In this document: one piece after another, positions 22,548 to 35,101 of the stretch
How positions within the stretch are numbered: position 1 is the first letter of the stretch
Layout of the letters: each line of letters opens with the position of its first letter
Source of the DNA: Epichloe hybrida
Lineage: Eukaryota; Ascomycota; Sordariomycetes; Hypocreales; Clavicipitaceae
Length of the DNA: 47,664 nucleotides
Reading direction: 5' to 3'
Assembly: GCA_019022495.1 (NCBI GenBank)
Contig: JAFEKR010000112.1
Span: forward strand, 1 to 47,664
Notes under the pieces: generated by a model
The model's input: only the letters and a program-made list of their open reading frames with translations
Database searches by the model: none
What the model was told of the DNA's origin: nothing
Made by a program: the position numbers and the translations under genes

Positions 22548-23435
22548 ATGTGGACAGGTGCTCCCTTCGGCTGTGTCAAGCGAGCAGTGGCGGCCGTTCT
22601 GTCCACGAAAGGCGCGTCAGCACTTCCAAAGCAGATTTCGTCAACCTCCCCTTTATCATCCAAAGCAGCGACTGCAAGACCACGGCATTTGGCTTGTTAC
22701 AAGCTCACAAACTCCCCATCGCGATCGCGATCGTTCACGACCACAGCACCTCGAAATACAAAAACGATCAAGCCTCATCGTTTGCCCTCGGATTTGATTC
22801 CCCCTTACCCATATGGTGAGCGCCGGGTATACAAGCAATCCAACCGTGGACTTTACGGCAGTGCTCGAATCCGATTCGGCAACAACGTGGTCGAAAGACA
22901 CAACAATAAATCTCGTCGATTCTGGCGGCCGAACGTCCATGTGAAGGCATTCTTTTCACCCGCCTTGGGAGCTCGTGTCAAGACACGGCTTACACTACGC
23001 GTACTCAAAACCATTCGTCGCGAGGGAGGTATCGAGAATTATCTTCTCAAGAGCAAACCTGCACGAATCAAGGAACTCGGACCTGGCGGTTGGAACCTAC
23101 GCTGGATTTTGATGCAAACCCAAGCTGTTCAACATCGACTGAACGAAGAAAGAGCTACCTTGGGATTATCACCAAAGGAAATTGAGATCAAAGACGACAT
23201 CATACAATTTGCGCTTGATTACGCTACCCCCGGACCGCTGAGTGTGCGGAGTAGGGAAACACTGGACGGAATGCGAGCGGCCGTAGCTGATGCGTTTGTC
23301 TTGGGAGACGATAGCTTGGCTGATGTCGAGGGTGTTGGAGAGTTGTCGGATGAAGCAGAGATTGAGCTTCTTAAAGAGTTTGCGAATGATGACGCGGGTG
23401 AAAATTTTGATGCCAAATCAATAACTACTGTCTAA
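22548..23435 (+). CDS. mrpl24: Mitochondrial large ribosomal subunit protein bL28m
   Basis: A single exon of 295 aa. The first ~70 residues are Ser/Thr/Arg-rich without acidic residues, a typical matrix-targeting presequence. The bL28 fold follows: RRVYKQSNRGLYGSARIRFG, then NNKSRRFWRPNVHVK (the NxxSRRxWxPNV signature), ARVKTRLTLRVLKTIRREGG and GIENYLLKSKP. A fungal C-terminal extension (GPGGWNLRWILMQ onward) ends in an acidic tail. It is the counterpart of yeast MRPL24 and bacterial rpmB. Intact. The gene is divergent from the coiled-coil gene and convergent with trp3; only ~140 bp separate its stop from that of trp3. Confidence 0.9.
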   Translation: MWTGAPFGCVKRAVAAVLSTKGASALPKQISSTSPLSSKAATARPRHLACYKLTNSPSRSRSFTTTAPRNTKTIKPHRLPSDLIPPYPYGERRVYKQSNRGLYGSARIRFGNNVVERHNNKSRRFWRPNVHVKAFFSPALGARVKTRLTLRVLKTIRREGGIENYLLKSKPARIKELGPGGWNLRWILMQTQAVQHRLNEERATLGLSPKEIEIKDDIIQFALDYATPGPLSVRSRETLDGMRAAVADAFVLGDDSLADVEGVGELSDEAEIELLKEFANDDAGENFDAKSITTV

Positions 23436-23576
23436 AAACGCCTCTGGTATACTTAATTACTCCACATCGTGTACAAAATAAAAGCCCTTTCTTGTTTCTC
23501 CGTAGAACCTCGCAGAGGTGATATATAAGTCATTGAAAAGGGTCGACCACTAGACGCCTTTCTCCGGCTTTTATTT

Positions 23577-25793
23577 TCAGAAACGTAAATCCCATCCAAT
23601 TTTCGGTCCCAATCTAGGAAGCTCTTCGGCAACGCTTTGAACATCCTTGTCGCCACGACCACTGACGCAAATGACGAGATCTTCACCCTTCTTCATCGTC
23701 TTGGCCAGTTCGATAGCACCATAGATACCATGAGCAGTTTCAAGCGCCGGAATGATACCTTCCAGTTGACTCATTAGCCGGAATCCTTGGAACGCCTGTG
23801 CATCTGTAGCAGCGATGAATTTGGCTCTTTCGTTGTCTTTCCACGAGCTGAGCTCCGGACCGACTCCTGGATAGTCTAGACCGGCCGATACAGAGTGTGT
23901 TTCCGAAATCTGCCCATTAGCATCCTGCAAGACGTACGTCCTTACTCCGTGAAGTACGCCCTTTGAGCCTCCCGATAAAGTGGCACTGTGTCGCCCAGTC
24001 TCGACACCGTCTCCACCAGCCTCAACTCCGAGGAGCTTAACTGAATGGTCCTTCGAAAAGGGGTAGAACATGCCCGCGGCATTGCTACCTCCACCCACGC
24101 AAGCAACAACTGCATCCGGGAGCTTGCCTCGCTGTTCCATCATTTGTTTTTTGGTTTCGTCACCAATTACAGATTGGAACGTTCTGACGATGGTCGGGAA
24201 TGGATGAGGGCCAATTGCTGAACCAATGATGTAATGCGTGGTGTCAAGTTCGGTAACCAGGATCTTGATCTTATGGCTGCCTGTGTGGTTAAGATCCTCT
24301 CTTTTGAGCCAGATATTAGCGCCGCCTGCATGTTGAGTCAATCTCTCCGCCATGTGCAGACGAGACGGTCGTCCCATATAGTCGTAGTGAGACTGATACT
24401 CTTTCCAAAATTCTGGGTCATCCTTCACCTGATTGAACCCTTCCTCGAGCTGAGACAGGCAGTCCATCAAACTCTCGGGTACGTACTGTCCACCAAATTC
24501 GCCGAACCTCTCCGATATCTTGCCGTGTAGCGCCGCGAGTTGCGCGACAAGTGCGCTGTCTTGTTCAGCCGTCATGCGATCACCATCGGTAATGACAGCA
24601 TCAACAGTAACATTGTCACCGGCAGGCCCCTTTGCACGGCTAATGGCCTCGACCACACCGACTTCACGGGTTGTGTTATCCAGAGGCAGAGAATCGCGAC
24701 CGCAGAGATAAGCGCAGTAATTTTCGACATCGGCAGGGCCTTGGCCAGGGGCAGCTTTTTGCAGCGTGGTGATAATTTGACTACCGACAACAACACCATC
24801 GGCGATGTTGCCAATGCTGAGAAAATGTTCGCGGGTGCTAACACCAAAGCCAACGGCAGCAGGTTTGTTACTGCTGTATTTCTTGACTCGGTCAAGGAGA
24901 GCAGGCAGGTTCGCGCTCAAGGATCCTGATGCCCCGGTGACACCCTGTCGGGATACTACGTAAATGAAAGAGTCGGCCAACTGACATAGAATCTTCATGC
25001 GGGCATCTGATGTGGCAGGAGCAATTAGCGGGACGTATGAAAGGCTATAAAGAAAGTCGAAGTTAGTGTGTGAACGTGACAACATGTGAAGCAGAGAATG
25101 CGATGTAATACATACTTTCCCTTGGTGCAAAGCTTTCGAAATGAAACCGCTTCCTCAGGGGGCAAATCCACGACAATAAAGCCATTGACGCCAGCTGCCT
25201 GACAGTCTTGGAGTAGGCGTTCCTCTCCGTATCGCAATAACGGATTGTAATAGCCCATGAGCAGCACAGGGGCCTTTAAGCCTTGTTCTCGAGCCTTCTT
25301 CACCATGCCCAAAGTGGTTTCGATTGACACCCCATGGTCCAGAGCCACCTGAAAAGTCAGTTATCATTCATGTGCAACGGTCTGATGGGGCGCCGTACAG
25401 TGTTTGCTGTTTGGATTGTCGGTCCGTCGGCAATTGGGTCGGTGAAGGGCACTCCAAGTTCGAGAATGTCTAGGGCAAAGGAAAATCAGTCAACGTGCCC
25501 AACACCCTCATGGAGAACGGGGATATCGGTTCGCAATACCTGCGCCACCTCTTTCCATCGACAGAAGAATTTCGGGGGTATCTTGGGGTTTTGGGTATCC
25601 GGCAGTTACATATGTAACCAGTGCCGCCTATTTGGGATGCAATCTGTCAGACTTAATCGATATTACCAAGCCATATTGTCACGTTGGCTGGTGCCCCGCG
25701 AGGAAGGAAGATGGAGATAGAGGGGTATAGTGAACAACAACTAACCTTGTTTTGCGCTTGGCATCGCCGAAACGTTTGCTTTATGCAATCCAT
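23577..25793 (-). CDS. trp3: Bifunctional tryptophan synthase with internal deletion in beta domain
   Basis: Five exons on the minus strand: 25793-25746, 25627-25540, 25469-25399, 25348-25116 and 25044-23577, 635 aa in one frame. The ATG at 25793 begins [16 protein letters not shown] and splices to [14 protein letters not shown]. The alpha domain is complete, including [16 protein letters not shown] (catalytic Glu and Asp). A linker leads to the beta domain at [17 protein letters not shown]. The PLP lysine is present in HTGSHK, but the sequence then jumps to [18 protein letters not shown]. About 80-85 residues that follow SHK in relatives (the NNALGQ helix, the GAGQHG loop with the catalytic Glu, the YMGAEDV segment) are absent, without breaking the frame. 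The remainder ([31 protein letters not shown]) is normal. The intact enzyme converts indole-3-glycerol phosphate and serine to tryptophan in the cytosol; this allele could at best retain alpha activity. A TGACTCA element lies upstream. Confidence 0.85.
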
Positions 25794-26197
25794 CGTTGAA
25801 GGACAATGAGATTTTGGACAAGCGTGTGGAAAGGTAATGTGCTGCCCAAATGATGAGCGAGAGTAGAAGCGGATGTAATAACTGGTGGCGGCGTCCGTCT
25901 CTTATTCTTATCGACACAGCTGGAAGTCGCAAGGTCTCCGTTCCGCAACGATACCCTCCGCCCATGCAGCAGCAGCCGTGCATTCATTCTGCTTCTCGGA
26001 CTTGCCTAAATCAGCACCCGCTTTTTCGCACCACCTCGACACGGACAAGTAACCGCGCATCCGTTAAACATTAAATATGCATCCGCCGCTTCCCCTGCTT
26101 TGCTTTCGGAACCCACTAATGTATCTTCTCACAATCCAGAGTAAGCATCCTCATCAGTCCGATTGTTCAGAAATTACTCGCCACACGGCCCATCACC
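25794..26197. other. Promoter region between trp3 and the small gene
   Basis: Divergent intergenic stretch. No gene is seen in it. It should hold the trp3 promoter. Confidence 0.45.
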
Positions 26198-26652
26198 ATG
26201 CCGCCTCCACCCGTGAGTCGCCTCGCAAGTAACATCCCCACAGTTGACTCATCAATGCGACATTCTTCTGCATTGTCCCAATTTCTATCGCAAACGTTTA
26301 TTGTTCTTCGCGTTTCACGCTACGCTGTCTGTGATTCTCTCACATTCCAAACGGAGGAAATATATGCGAGCCCTATAAGTCATCCCAAAATGAGGCCCAT
26401 GCCTGCTCTTATATCTCGTGCTAGTATCGAATCGCGCCGTGGCATTTTAAGACAGTTTATAGAAGCTCAGTGTGATCAATTGCATTCTCGAGCCAGCGAC
26501 ATGAAACAATCTTCTCAGAAATTTCTCGAATTATTACACATTGTATCATTCAGGGTGTGACCTGCCTAGAGTCGTCGCTCCTATCCAAAGGCTTACACGA
26601 CGATGAAGATGAGCCATTGCATCTGGCAAGGAAGGCTTGGCTTCTTGGGTGA
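26198..26652 (+). CDS. Small unknown protein, model uncertain
   Basis: The open frame 26198-26560 starts MPPPPVSRLASNIP, but GTGAGT directly after the fifth codon looks like an intron donor. The part that reads as coding is RGILRQFIEAQCDQLHSRAS followed by SQKFLELLH. A second coding-looking stretch in another frame (GVTCLESSLLSKGLHDDEDE, PLHLARKAWLLG) ends at a TGA at 26650-26652. Either an unrecognised intron or a small indel near 26545-26562 separates the two. The product would be a small helical, charged protein. I do not recognise the family, and no signal peptide or membrane segment is apparent. Confidence 0.35.
26245..26251. promoter_or_regulatory. TGACTCA, candidate Cpc1/Gcn4 site
   Basis: A perfect TGACTCA, the core site of the cross-pathway-control activator Cpc1/Gcn4, about 450 bp upstream of the trp3 start. 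Amino-acid biosynthesis genes of fungi are known targets. A 7-mer is expected several times by chance in a window this size, so support is moderate at best. Confidence 0.3.
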
Positions 26653-26891
26653 ACACTTTTTCTATTCAGATCTTGTGCTACTAATCTTCATAAATGAGCA
26701 TCGCGTCGGAGTGTAGCGTTTGGCTCGGTACCGGTGAAGGCTTGCGCGTCGATTCCACCTCCGTGCCCGAACGAATCTGGGTTTTCACTCTTCTTATTTA
26801 AAAAACCATCATGAATCTCTTTTCTTCATCGAGGGCTGAGTGGTTGCCTATCATTCGCCGTCAGTCGACAAAATCTTTCCCCCTCGTGGTC

Positions 26892-28780
26892 TCATTCAGG
26901 CATCGCCATGCCAGCCAGGGTTCGACTCAATCCAATCAGGACGACGATTACGTATACAAGCAATATGCCCGTCGAAATGAGCGCCTCTTGAATTAAATTG
27001 TTCTGAAGCCATTTGGTAACCTTTCTTACAGCTCCGGATACTTCATCAGTGGTAACTGAGGATGGAGAAGCAAGAAATGTCTTGAGGTCAGAGTCTCCCG
27101 ATACACTCGTTTGGGCTCCCGAACTGAATATATTGTTTTCAAACAATGGAAATTCCACATGTGCGTGATCGTGGACCCAAGTAAGCCCTTTCTGAACACT
27201 TTCGATTTTGATTCCAATAACGCAGTGAAGGACGGCTTTAATCGGATCGAGAAGGATTGTGCCATTAAAGACCGTCTCCAAGCCTTTCTGCTGGGTGGTA
27301 ATGAGTGTTAAGGATATTAGGCAGCATTCCCAACAGTTGGGACCTCATGGAGGCCCTGAACAACACCGTTGGCGTCAATTGCCCATTGGTTGGATACCTC
27401 TTCCAGTTTGGAAACGATGCCGTCCGCAAATTCACCAACTTCACTTGCTAGCGCAGGTACCTCCTTTTGAACGGCTTTCAATATGATGAACTGGCAAAAG
27501 CATGAAAAAAAACCTGCCAAGGCGAGAGACAAGACGAAGATGGCAGGGGCAGAGGTGGCATAAGCAACGCACCATCTGACCAGGACCTGCCGCCTGCCCG
27601 TCCACCTGGAAGCTAATTTGATGCCGCAAGTCGCCGTGACTGGTCTCGATGCAATGTAAACCACATCTAGGGAATCGTATTGGTGCGTCTCGACGAGTTT
27701 GGCATGTTTCTCTTGTCGTTGCCACCTCCGAATTTCCATTAAGGTCATTGGGACAATGGCAGCAACAGCAAGAAGCAACAGAATTACAAAAAACGCAACC
27801 CTAGCTTTGTGGATCAGCTTGAAAATCTTGTCAAAGAAGCTACTCAGCTTGTCGTTGTCGGAGCAGAACTTCAATTGTTGTTTCTGCGCAAGGGGGAAAT
27901 TCTTCTTGTCAAACTTGTATGAGCCATAACTTTGTTTCAAAACTTCTCTGACTATGTTGAACGGCATTGAGATTGCTTGCTTTGTCAGGTTTTGTACTTG
28001 CTCGAAATCTGGTAGGTCTTTGTTGAGCTTCTGCACATCTGTAACGAAATCACTTGAGTTGAGGTGAATGCCTTTCAACTCATTGACTGGTCCAGAGAAG
28101 TCAACCTTCGGTATTTTGGGAACGAATTTCCCAAATACTGAGTCCTGAATTCCTTTTGTAATGTCGTTGATGGAGTGTTCAAGTCCTCCTGCAATATCTT
28201 TGATCTCGACAGTGGCTTTATCGACTATCTTGTTAATGACCGCTGTTGCATCTTTTGTGACGGACGCGACAACCTCCAAGCTACCATGTACCAAAGCTGT
28301 AATTAAGCACACATATGTAGCAGTGAGGAAGTTGATGTAGAATATAATAATTCCTTCGACGACTTGCATTATTAAATCCAGGGCCTTGACCATGGCGTGC
28401 ACGGCCTTTTCTATGCCGGACGCAGCGAGGTCATTGACACCGACTGAGAGGTAATGTGGCATGGATGCCATGGTGCTTCCTATATCCTCAACTTTTGTGC
28501 AGGCAGATAGAGCACGAGTTTTGGCATCTCCGACGTTGTCGTCCAATTGAGCTAAAAGCAGGACAAGGCGTACAAGAACTAAGACGAGAAGGATAGTCCA
28601 CCTGTTGATCCAAATTTGGGACAGTCGGGATCGTAACCCAAGATAAGGCGTAACAGACGAGTTATGGTGTCTTGTCTCGGCCAATTTTTGCATCATTTTT
28701 TCGGCATCGAGTGAATTCGAGTCAAGTGAACGAGGTACGTCTGGACATGACAGTGGCGGTATTCGTTTTCGTGAAAACAT
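26892..28780 (-). pseudogene. prm1: Plasma-membrane fusion protein Prm1, reading frame interrupted
   Basis: The minus-strand frame from 28780 encodes the N-terminal ~480 residues of Prm1: TM1 (WTILLVLVLVRLVLLLAQLD), TM2 (IIIFYINFLTATYVCLITAL), the conserved CSDNDKLSSFFDK region, TM3 (VAFFVILLLLAVAAIVPM), the DVVYIASRP block and TM4 (AIFVLSLALAGFFSCFCQF), then ANGVVQGLHEV. The frame stops at 27317. It resumes in another frame from about 27310 with LETVFNGTILLDPIKAV, FPLFENN and TM5 (ALISTGILLVYVIVVLIGLS), and ends at 26892. Between the two parts intact relatives have roughly 35 residues; here about 80 nt remain and look like that segment after several small deletions. Prm1 acts at sites of cell-cell contact and promotes membrane fusion during mating and conidial/hyphal fusion. 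If the lesion is real, fusion would be impaired. Confidence 0.75.
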
Positions 28781-30893
28781 TCTGATTCTACCACCAATCT
28801 TGGAAGGTACACGAGAATGAAACGGCCGAGTGGTTCTCGTCCGTGGGGAGTTTCGTCGTTATCTTAAGAATAGGGGAGCAGGAAGATGAACACAGAGCAA
28901 CTTGACAGTCCCATAGAGTACTAGGCTTCGACACCGCGTAGAGGGAAAATCAAGAGTGCATAGAAGTTTGTTGTTTAAAGAGAGATCAAGGACTCCGCAG
29001 GTTTACAGGAGATATGAGAAGGTGTTAGTTAGTGTTCATGATAGCCTGTTGGGAAATACGGGTAGGTACAGTACACAATAACTTGCCGACGTGAAACTGG
29101 TGTGGACACGAGATTCGGACCACGGACAAGCAAATGAATCTCACTATCTACATGTAGTATCTTTGAGTACTTTGAACCAATGGATGAATCGCGACTGTGA
29201 TCGGTCAGACACAAGCACCCCAGTCGTCCCTATTGTCTTATGAGCGCTTGAAGTGGGGCCGGGTCTTTAAGCGCCAGCCCGTTGAAGAAAGGAGATCCAG
29301 TCGAGTCAAAGGATCTATGTTGACCTTTCACACAGCGCCTATCTCGATCAAAGAAAGTCTGTTCTTTGGTCTGGAGTGAGGCTTTTCTCATTTCTCTGCA
29401 ACAGGCTAGGTCGGACTGTTGCGAGTCTAAAAAAAAGTGCAAGCAAGGCCTGCATTGTTGTCAGCCCCGTTTCAGGTCCTGTGACCGTCACTTTGGTCTC
29501 AGCAGAGAGAAGAAGTGTACCGCACACAAAGGCTCTTATTGTTACCTATTGTCCACTGAATGAGCAGGAGAACTAGAGTATGGTGGGCGCGTGTGCAGAT
29601 CAGATACGGCACATAAGAAGAGAAAGCCACACAAGCTGTCGTCTCCTTGGCCTCTCTGCCTCTGTCTGAAGTAATACAACGTGTACCGGGGTTGATGCAG
29701 GTTGACGCCAAGACATTTTTGCCAAATTGATGGGAGGTCTACAATGGAGTATTAGCCGCTTGACATGGATCATGCGTGGGTCAAGTGTACACCATGGCGA
29801 TAGATTCATTGGCTGACTCCCTGGGTTGTTCGTGTACCTCCCTGGGTTGTTCGTGTACTTCCCTGGGCTGTTCGTGTACCTCCCTGGGTTGTTCGTGTAC
29901 CTCCCTGGGCTGTTCATGTACCTCCCTAGGTTGTTCATGTACCTCTCTGGGTTGTTCATGTACCTCTCTGGGTTGTTCGTAGACGTGCTAATGGTTGTGA
30001 GAAGTATTGCCGTCTTGGAGAGCGCGACTGGAGACCGCGGTATCACAAGGACCTCGCCGGCTGGCATCTGCTTTCGGCGTAGAAGGGAAAAAGGGGCGTG
30101 ATGACAAAAGCCGTCGCAATCGTCAAAGACAGTGGTACTCTATCATAGGCAAGTCCAGCCCCATTCCACTCATTACCGGTGATGCGAGGGTCTGTCTCCA
30201 AATACCTGACTGCCTATCTATTATGGTAAGAAAATGACTGAATGAACAACAAGACCAGACACTAACCAGTGAGCTTTACTCCGTGATACTTACCTATAGC
30301 TGAACCGAGTAGTCCTGAGAAAAAAGATCATTGTCTAGGATTCGACATGCCTCGGGTTCGATAGCTCAACACCAAATGGACTAGCACTAGCATTCTGTCG
30401 AGCACCTATGATGGAAAATCTCCTTGTTGGTTTGGCCTGTCATTAACGGAGGTCAGACCGCCCTTCGAGCCTCAAGAACATACACTTTTGTTTGCTCCCT
30501 CACTTTAAATCACAGACTTTTTTACACTCTGCCATTTACACGAAGTGAGGGCGTGTCCAATATTGCTATTCTACGTTCAACTAATGCCATTGAAGCAGTT
30601 GTGCCAAAAGAATGCCAATAACATAACCTCATTCATGCTCGTCCGCTGTGGGGTTGCTTCAAGTCTCTTTAAGGCGTTTTCATTCAACCTCGATCATACA
30701 CAAACGGTTAAACTAGTACTGGTTACCGAGTTGCTGTTGATTTAAATCGCGTTGTTGAAGGTAATGGACGGGCGTAATAACAGAAGAGCCAATTTAAAAT
30801 CACCGCCAAGTCAAATAAGAAGTTTGTGTCTGCACAGCACAACCGGAACGCCCTTGTCATCAATCTAAACCGAGATCGTTTGAACGCGAACCA
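28781..30893. other. Long intergenic region with minisatellite
   Basis: About 2.1 kb without a credible gene, between the prm1 promoter and the atg8 3' end. It holds the 21-bp minisatellite at 29817-29984. Open frames through the minisatellite (plus 29776-29982; minus 30067-29600) exist only because the repeat has no stop codon, and outside the repeat they show no conserved motif. Confidence 0.5.
29817..29984. repeat. 21-bp minisatellite, 8 units
   Basis: Eight head-to-tail 21-bp units, beginning CTCCCTGGGTTGTTCGTG and ending TAC, without gaps. They differ by point changes only (C/T at the first and fourth positions, GGGT/GGGC/AGGT, CGTG/CATG), and the last unit ends CGTAGAC. Because 21 is a multiple of three, a frame stays open across the array on each strand: minus encodes a heptapeptide of the type NNPGRYT, plus LGCSCTS. 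There are no spacers and no dyad structure, so it is not a CRISPR array. Confidence 0.9.
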
Positions 30894-32708
<1,815 letters not shown>

Positions 32709-34005
32709 ATGTCTTCATCAAGCCGCTACGGTTCACGGCTGACCTCTGCAGTCATCCATCGCCTTTGGAATTCGAAACAAAGTACACATGTTCCTTCAGC
32801 TCTTCGCCGACGGATGATATTTCAGTCCACCAAACATGCACATCGATCGCCGTCAATGCCTAAATGGGCTGCTTTTCTTGTAATCGCCCTCGGTGCTCCG
32901 TTGGCCTTACAATTGGTAAGTAACTAGGTTAACAGCGCTTCACAAATAAGTCTGAAAAAGCTGCTTACTCTAGGCTTCTACCCAGAACACCGGCTTTAGT
33001 GCCAAACTCGACGTAGCGACGCTCGCAGAGAAGGACGCACAGAAGAAACGTGAAAGCGCGATCAGTGACGACTCGCCAATGCGACTCAGGATGGAAAAGT
33101 TTATCAAGGAGCAACAGCAAATAATTGTCAAAGAACTTGAGAAAGTCGATGGCCACAAATTTCGAAAGGATGAATGGGAGCGCAAAAACGGGGGAGGGGG
33201 CATAACATGCGTTCTCCAAGATGGCAACGTATTTGAGAAAGCTGGCGTCAACATTAGTGTGGTGTATGGGACTCTTCCAAAACCAGCTATTCAGAAAATG
33301 CATGCGAACCATAAGATGCTGGATCCAAACGTCGAGTCACTCGATTTTTTTGCCGCTGGGTTGAGCATGGTCCTCCACCCCAAGAATCCCATGGCGCCAA
33401 CTGTGCATCTGAACTACAGATATTTTGAGACAGCAAATCCGGATGGTTCCTCTCAAGTGTGGTGGTTTGGAGGTGGTAGCGACTTGACACCTTCGTATCT
33501 CTTCGATGAAGATGCCATTCATTTTCACAAAACACTGAAGGACGCTTGCGACTCGCACGACAAGACCTACTATGCTCGTTTCAAGAAATGGTGCGATGAA
33601 TACTTCTACAACAAGCACAGGGGTCAATGCCGCGGTATTGGGGGCATTTTTTTTGATGACCTCGATGAAGCCGAGCGTGACCAAGAGAACACATTTGCGT
33701 TCGTTCAAGACTGTCTGAAATCTTTCATTCCGTCCTACTTACCAATACTCGAAAAACGCAAGGATATGCCCTTTAATGAACATGAAAAGGATTGGCAACA
33801 ACTGCAACGAGGCAAGTATGTAGAATTTAATCTCGTGCATGACCGGGGGACCGCATTTGGGCTAAACACCCCGGGCTCTCGCGTGGAAAGCATTCTTGTG
33901 AGTCTGCCTCTGACTGCAAGCTGGAAATATATGCATGAGCCCGAGCCCAAAAGTAGAGAGCAGCGCCTCGTGGACATCTTGAAGGACCCGAAAGATTGGG
34001 TCTGA
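32709..34005 (+). CDS. hem13: Coproporphyrinogen III oxidase (oxygen-dependent)
   Basis: Two exons, 32709-32915 and 32974-34005 (58-nt intron, GTAAGT...TCTAG), giving 412 aa. The N-terminus is Ser/Arg-rich, with a hydrophobic stretch (WAAFLVIALGAPLALQL) at about residues 53-69, which suggests a bipartite mitochondrial signal and anchoring at the inner membrane/intermembrane space. The catalytic part is complete: GGGITCVLQDGNVFEKAGVN, FFAAGLSMVLHPKNP, APTVHLNYRYFE, WWFGGGSDLTPSYL, RFKKWCDEYFYNKHR, GIGGIFFDDLDE, GKYVEFNLVHDRGTAFGL and SRVESILVSLPLTASW. It decarboxylates two propionates of coproporphyrinogen III to give protoporphyrinogen IX, using O2, in haem synthesis. No lesion. Divergent from atg8. 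Confidence 0.95.
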
Positions 34006-34394
34006 AATCTTCCAGCACCCAGACATTTATTACAGCATCTCACTACATCGTCTCGTTTGCCTGATGTTGCCTGATGAAATAGACAATTATATAGTAGTTA
34101 AAAATAAAAATATCTTGTTACAAAATCATTTCATGGGCCTTCGATTTGTGGTCTCTTCCCTCTTCGTTTTGAGGGTCGGGGCCATCGATACTGCATACCA
34201 GATAGATATGTACCTGGGTACTTGCACACTAGGACACTGTGCGAATGTCTATTAGAAGAGACGTTCAAATTCAACTCTCCTACTTCTTGCAGGTTGCTGC
34301 ACCATTCCAGGTCATCTACTAGTTGAATCGCTATGAACGCTCCGGTATAGGCTATAGCCACGTCAGCAAGTCCTTGCCCTGAAAACTCGAAGTC
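34006..34394. other. Short intergenic region hem13-SWIM gene
   Basis: No gene seen. Contains the hem13 3' region (A/T-rich) and the upstream region of the SWIM-protein gene. Confidence 0.5.
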
Positions 34395-35101
34395 ATGACA
34401 GCAGGCCCAGTTCCAGCTCATCAGCGACTTTTGTCATCGCTTATCGCCTCACTTTCCGAGTCTGGCGAATGTTCAATCCAGCAATCCCAGACTAATCCGC
34501 AACAGCAACATGATGAAGCGAACCCAAGATTTCGGAGTTTACTGCTTACACTTCATGTGATTTTCCCGAATTTGGTCTTGCCGGCTCTGGATCTAATAGA
34601 CAGACAACTTGTCGCTAGGTTGCAGGCCAGAGCAGAGACGCCTAACGAGCCTAGCAACACACAAGGTTGGTCGCAACCAGAATCGGTTACTCTCAGACAA
34701 AAGGTTTGGTGATCGGTCTAAATTTATTTACAGCTTACGCCGTTCAGTCGTTGTCCTCTGAAAATATTTCGCGAGCCGTGCCTAAAGACACATTGTCGAG
34801 AGTCCATATCGTACATCTTGCGGCTTGGAACTGTTCATGCAACGATTTTTCTCGCGACAAGTTTTGCAATCGAAAGACAGACGAAATTAGGGGCGCTCAC
34901 ACAGGAAATGCATGTATTTCTGATTCAGACGGTCTGCGAGGAGAATTTTCCCTGCGTTACGCGTCCGTTAACAGCGACCACGTGCCCTGCTGTAAGCATC
35001 TTCTGGCTTGCTTAATGGCGCAATGGACGAGATCACGAGCCACGTCCACTGATAAAGTTTTCTCGAAATATGAAATAGCGGCATTGGTTTCCAGCGTCTA
35101 G
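34395..35101 (+). CDS. SWIM zinc-finger protein, candidate Sws1 (Shu complex)
   Basis: Two exons, 34395-34665 and 34734-35101, if a 68-nt intron with GTTGGT donor and TTTACAG acceptor (TCTAAAT branch-like site) is removed, giving 212 aa. The first half is helical and Gln/Ser-rich, with LLLTLHVIFPNLVLPALDLI. The second half holds a SWIM-type finger: CSC in HLAAWNCSCNDF and CKHLLACL in the CCKHLLACLMAQ block, fitting CxC-xn-CxH with a long spacer. That layout resembles ZSWIM7/Sws1, partner of the Rad51-paralogue Psy3/Csm2/SWSAP1 in the Shu complex, which promotes Rad51 filaments in homologous recombination. The similarity is limited to the zinc-finger pattern and size, so other SWIM proteins remain possible. 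The atypical donor makes the splice site the weak point. Confidence 0.6.

Noticed and set aside
26928..26945. GGGTTCGACTCAATCC as a tRNA B box
   Set aside because: Within or at the end of prm1 coding sequence; no upstream tRNA body could be folded.
29817..29984. Possible CRISPR array
   Set aside because: Units are contiguous with no spacers, and the genome is eukaryotic.
29600..30067. 155-codon minus-strand frame through the minisatellite (NNPGRYT heptads)
   Set aside because: The frame is open mainly because the 21-bp repeat lacks stops; flanking sequence has no recognisable coding character.
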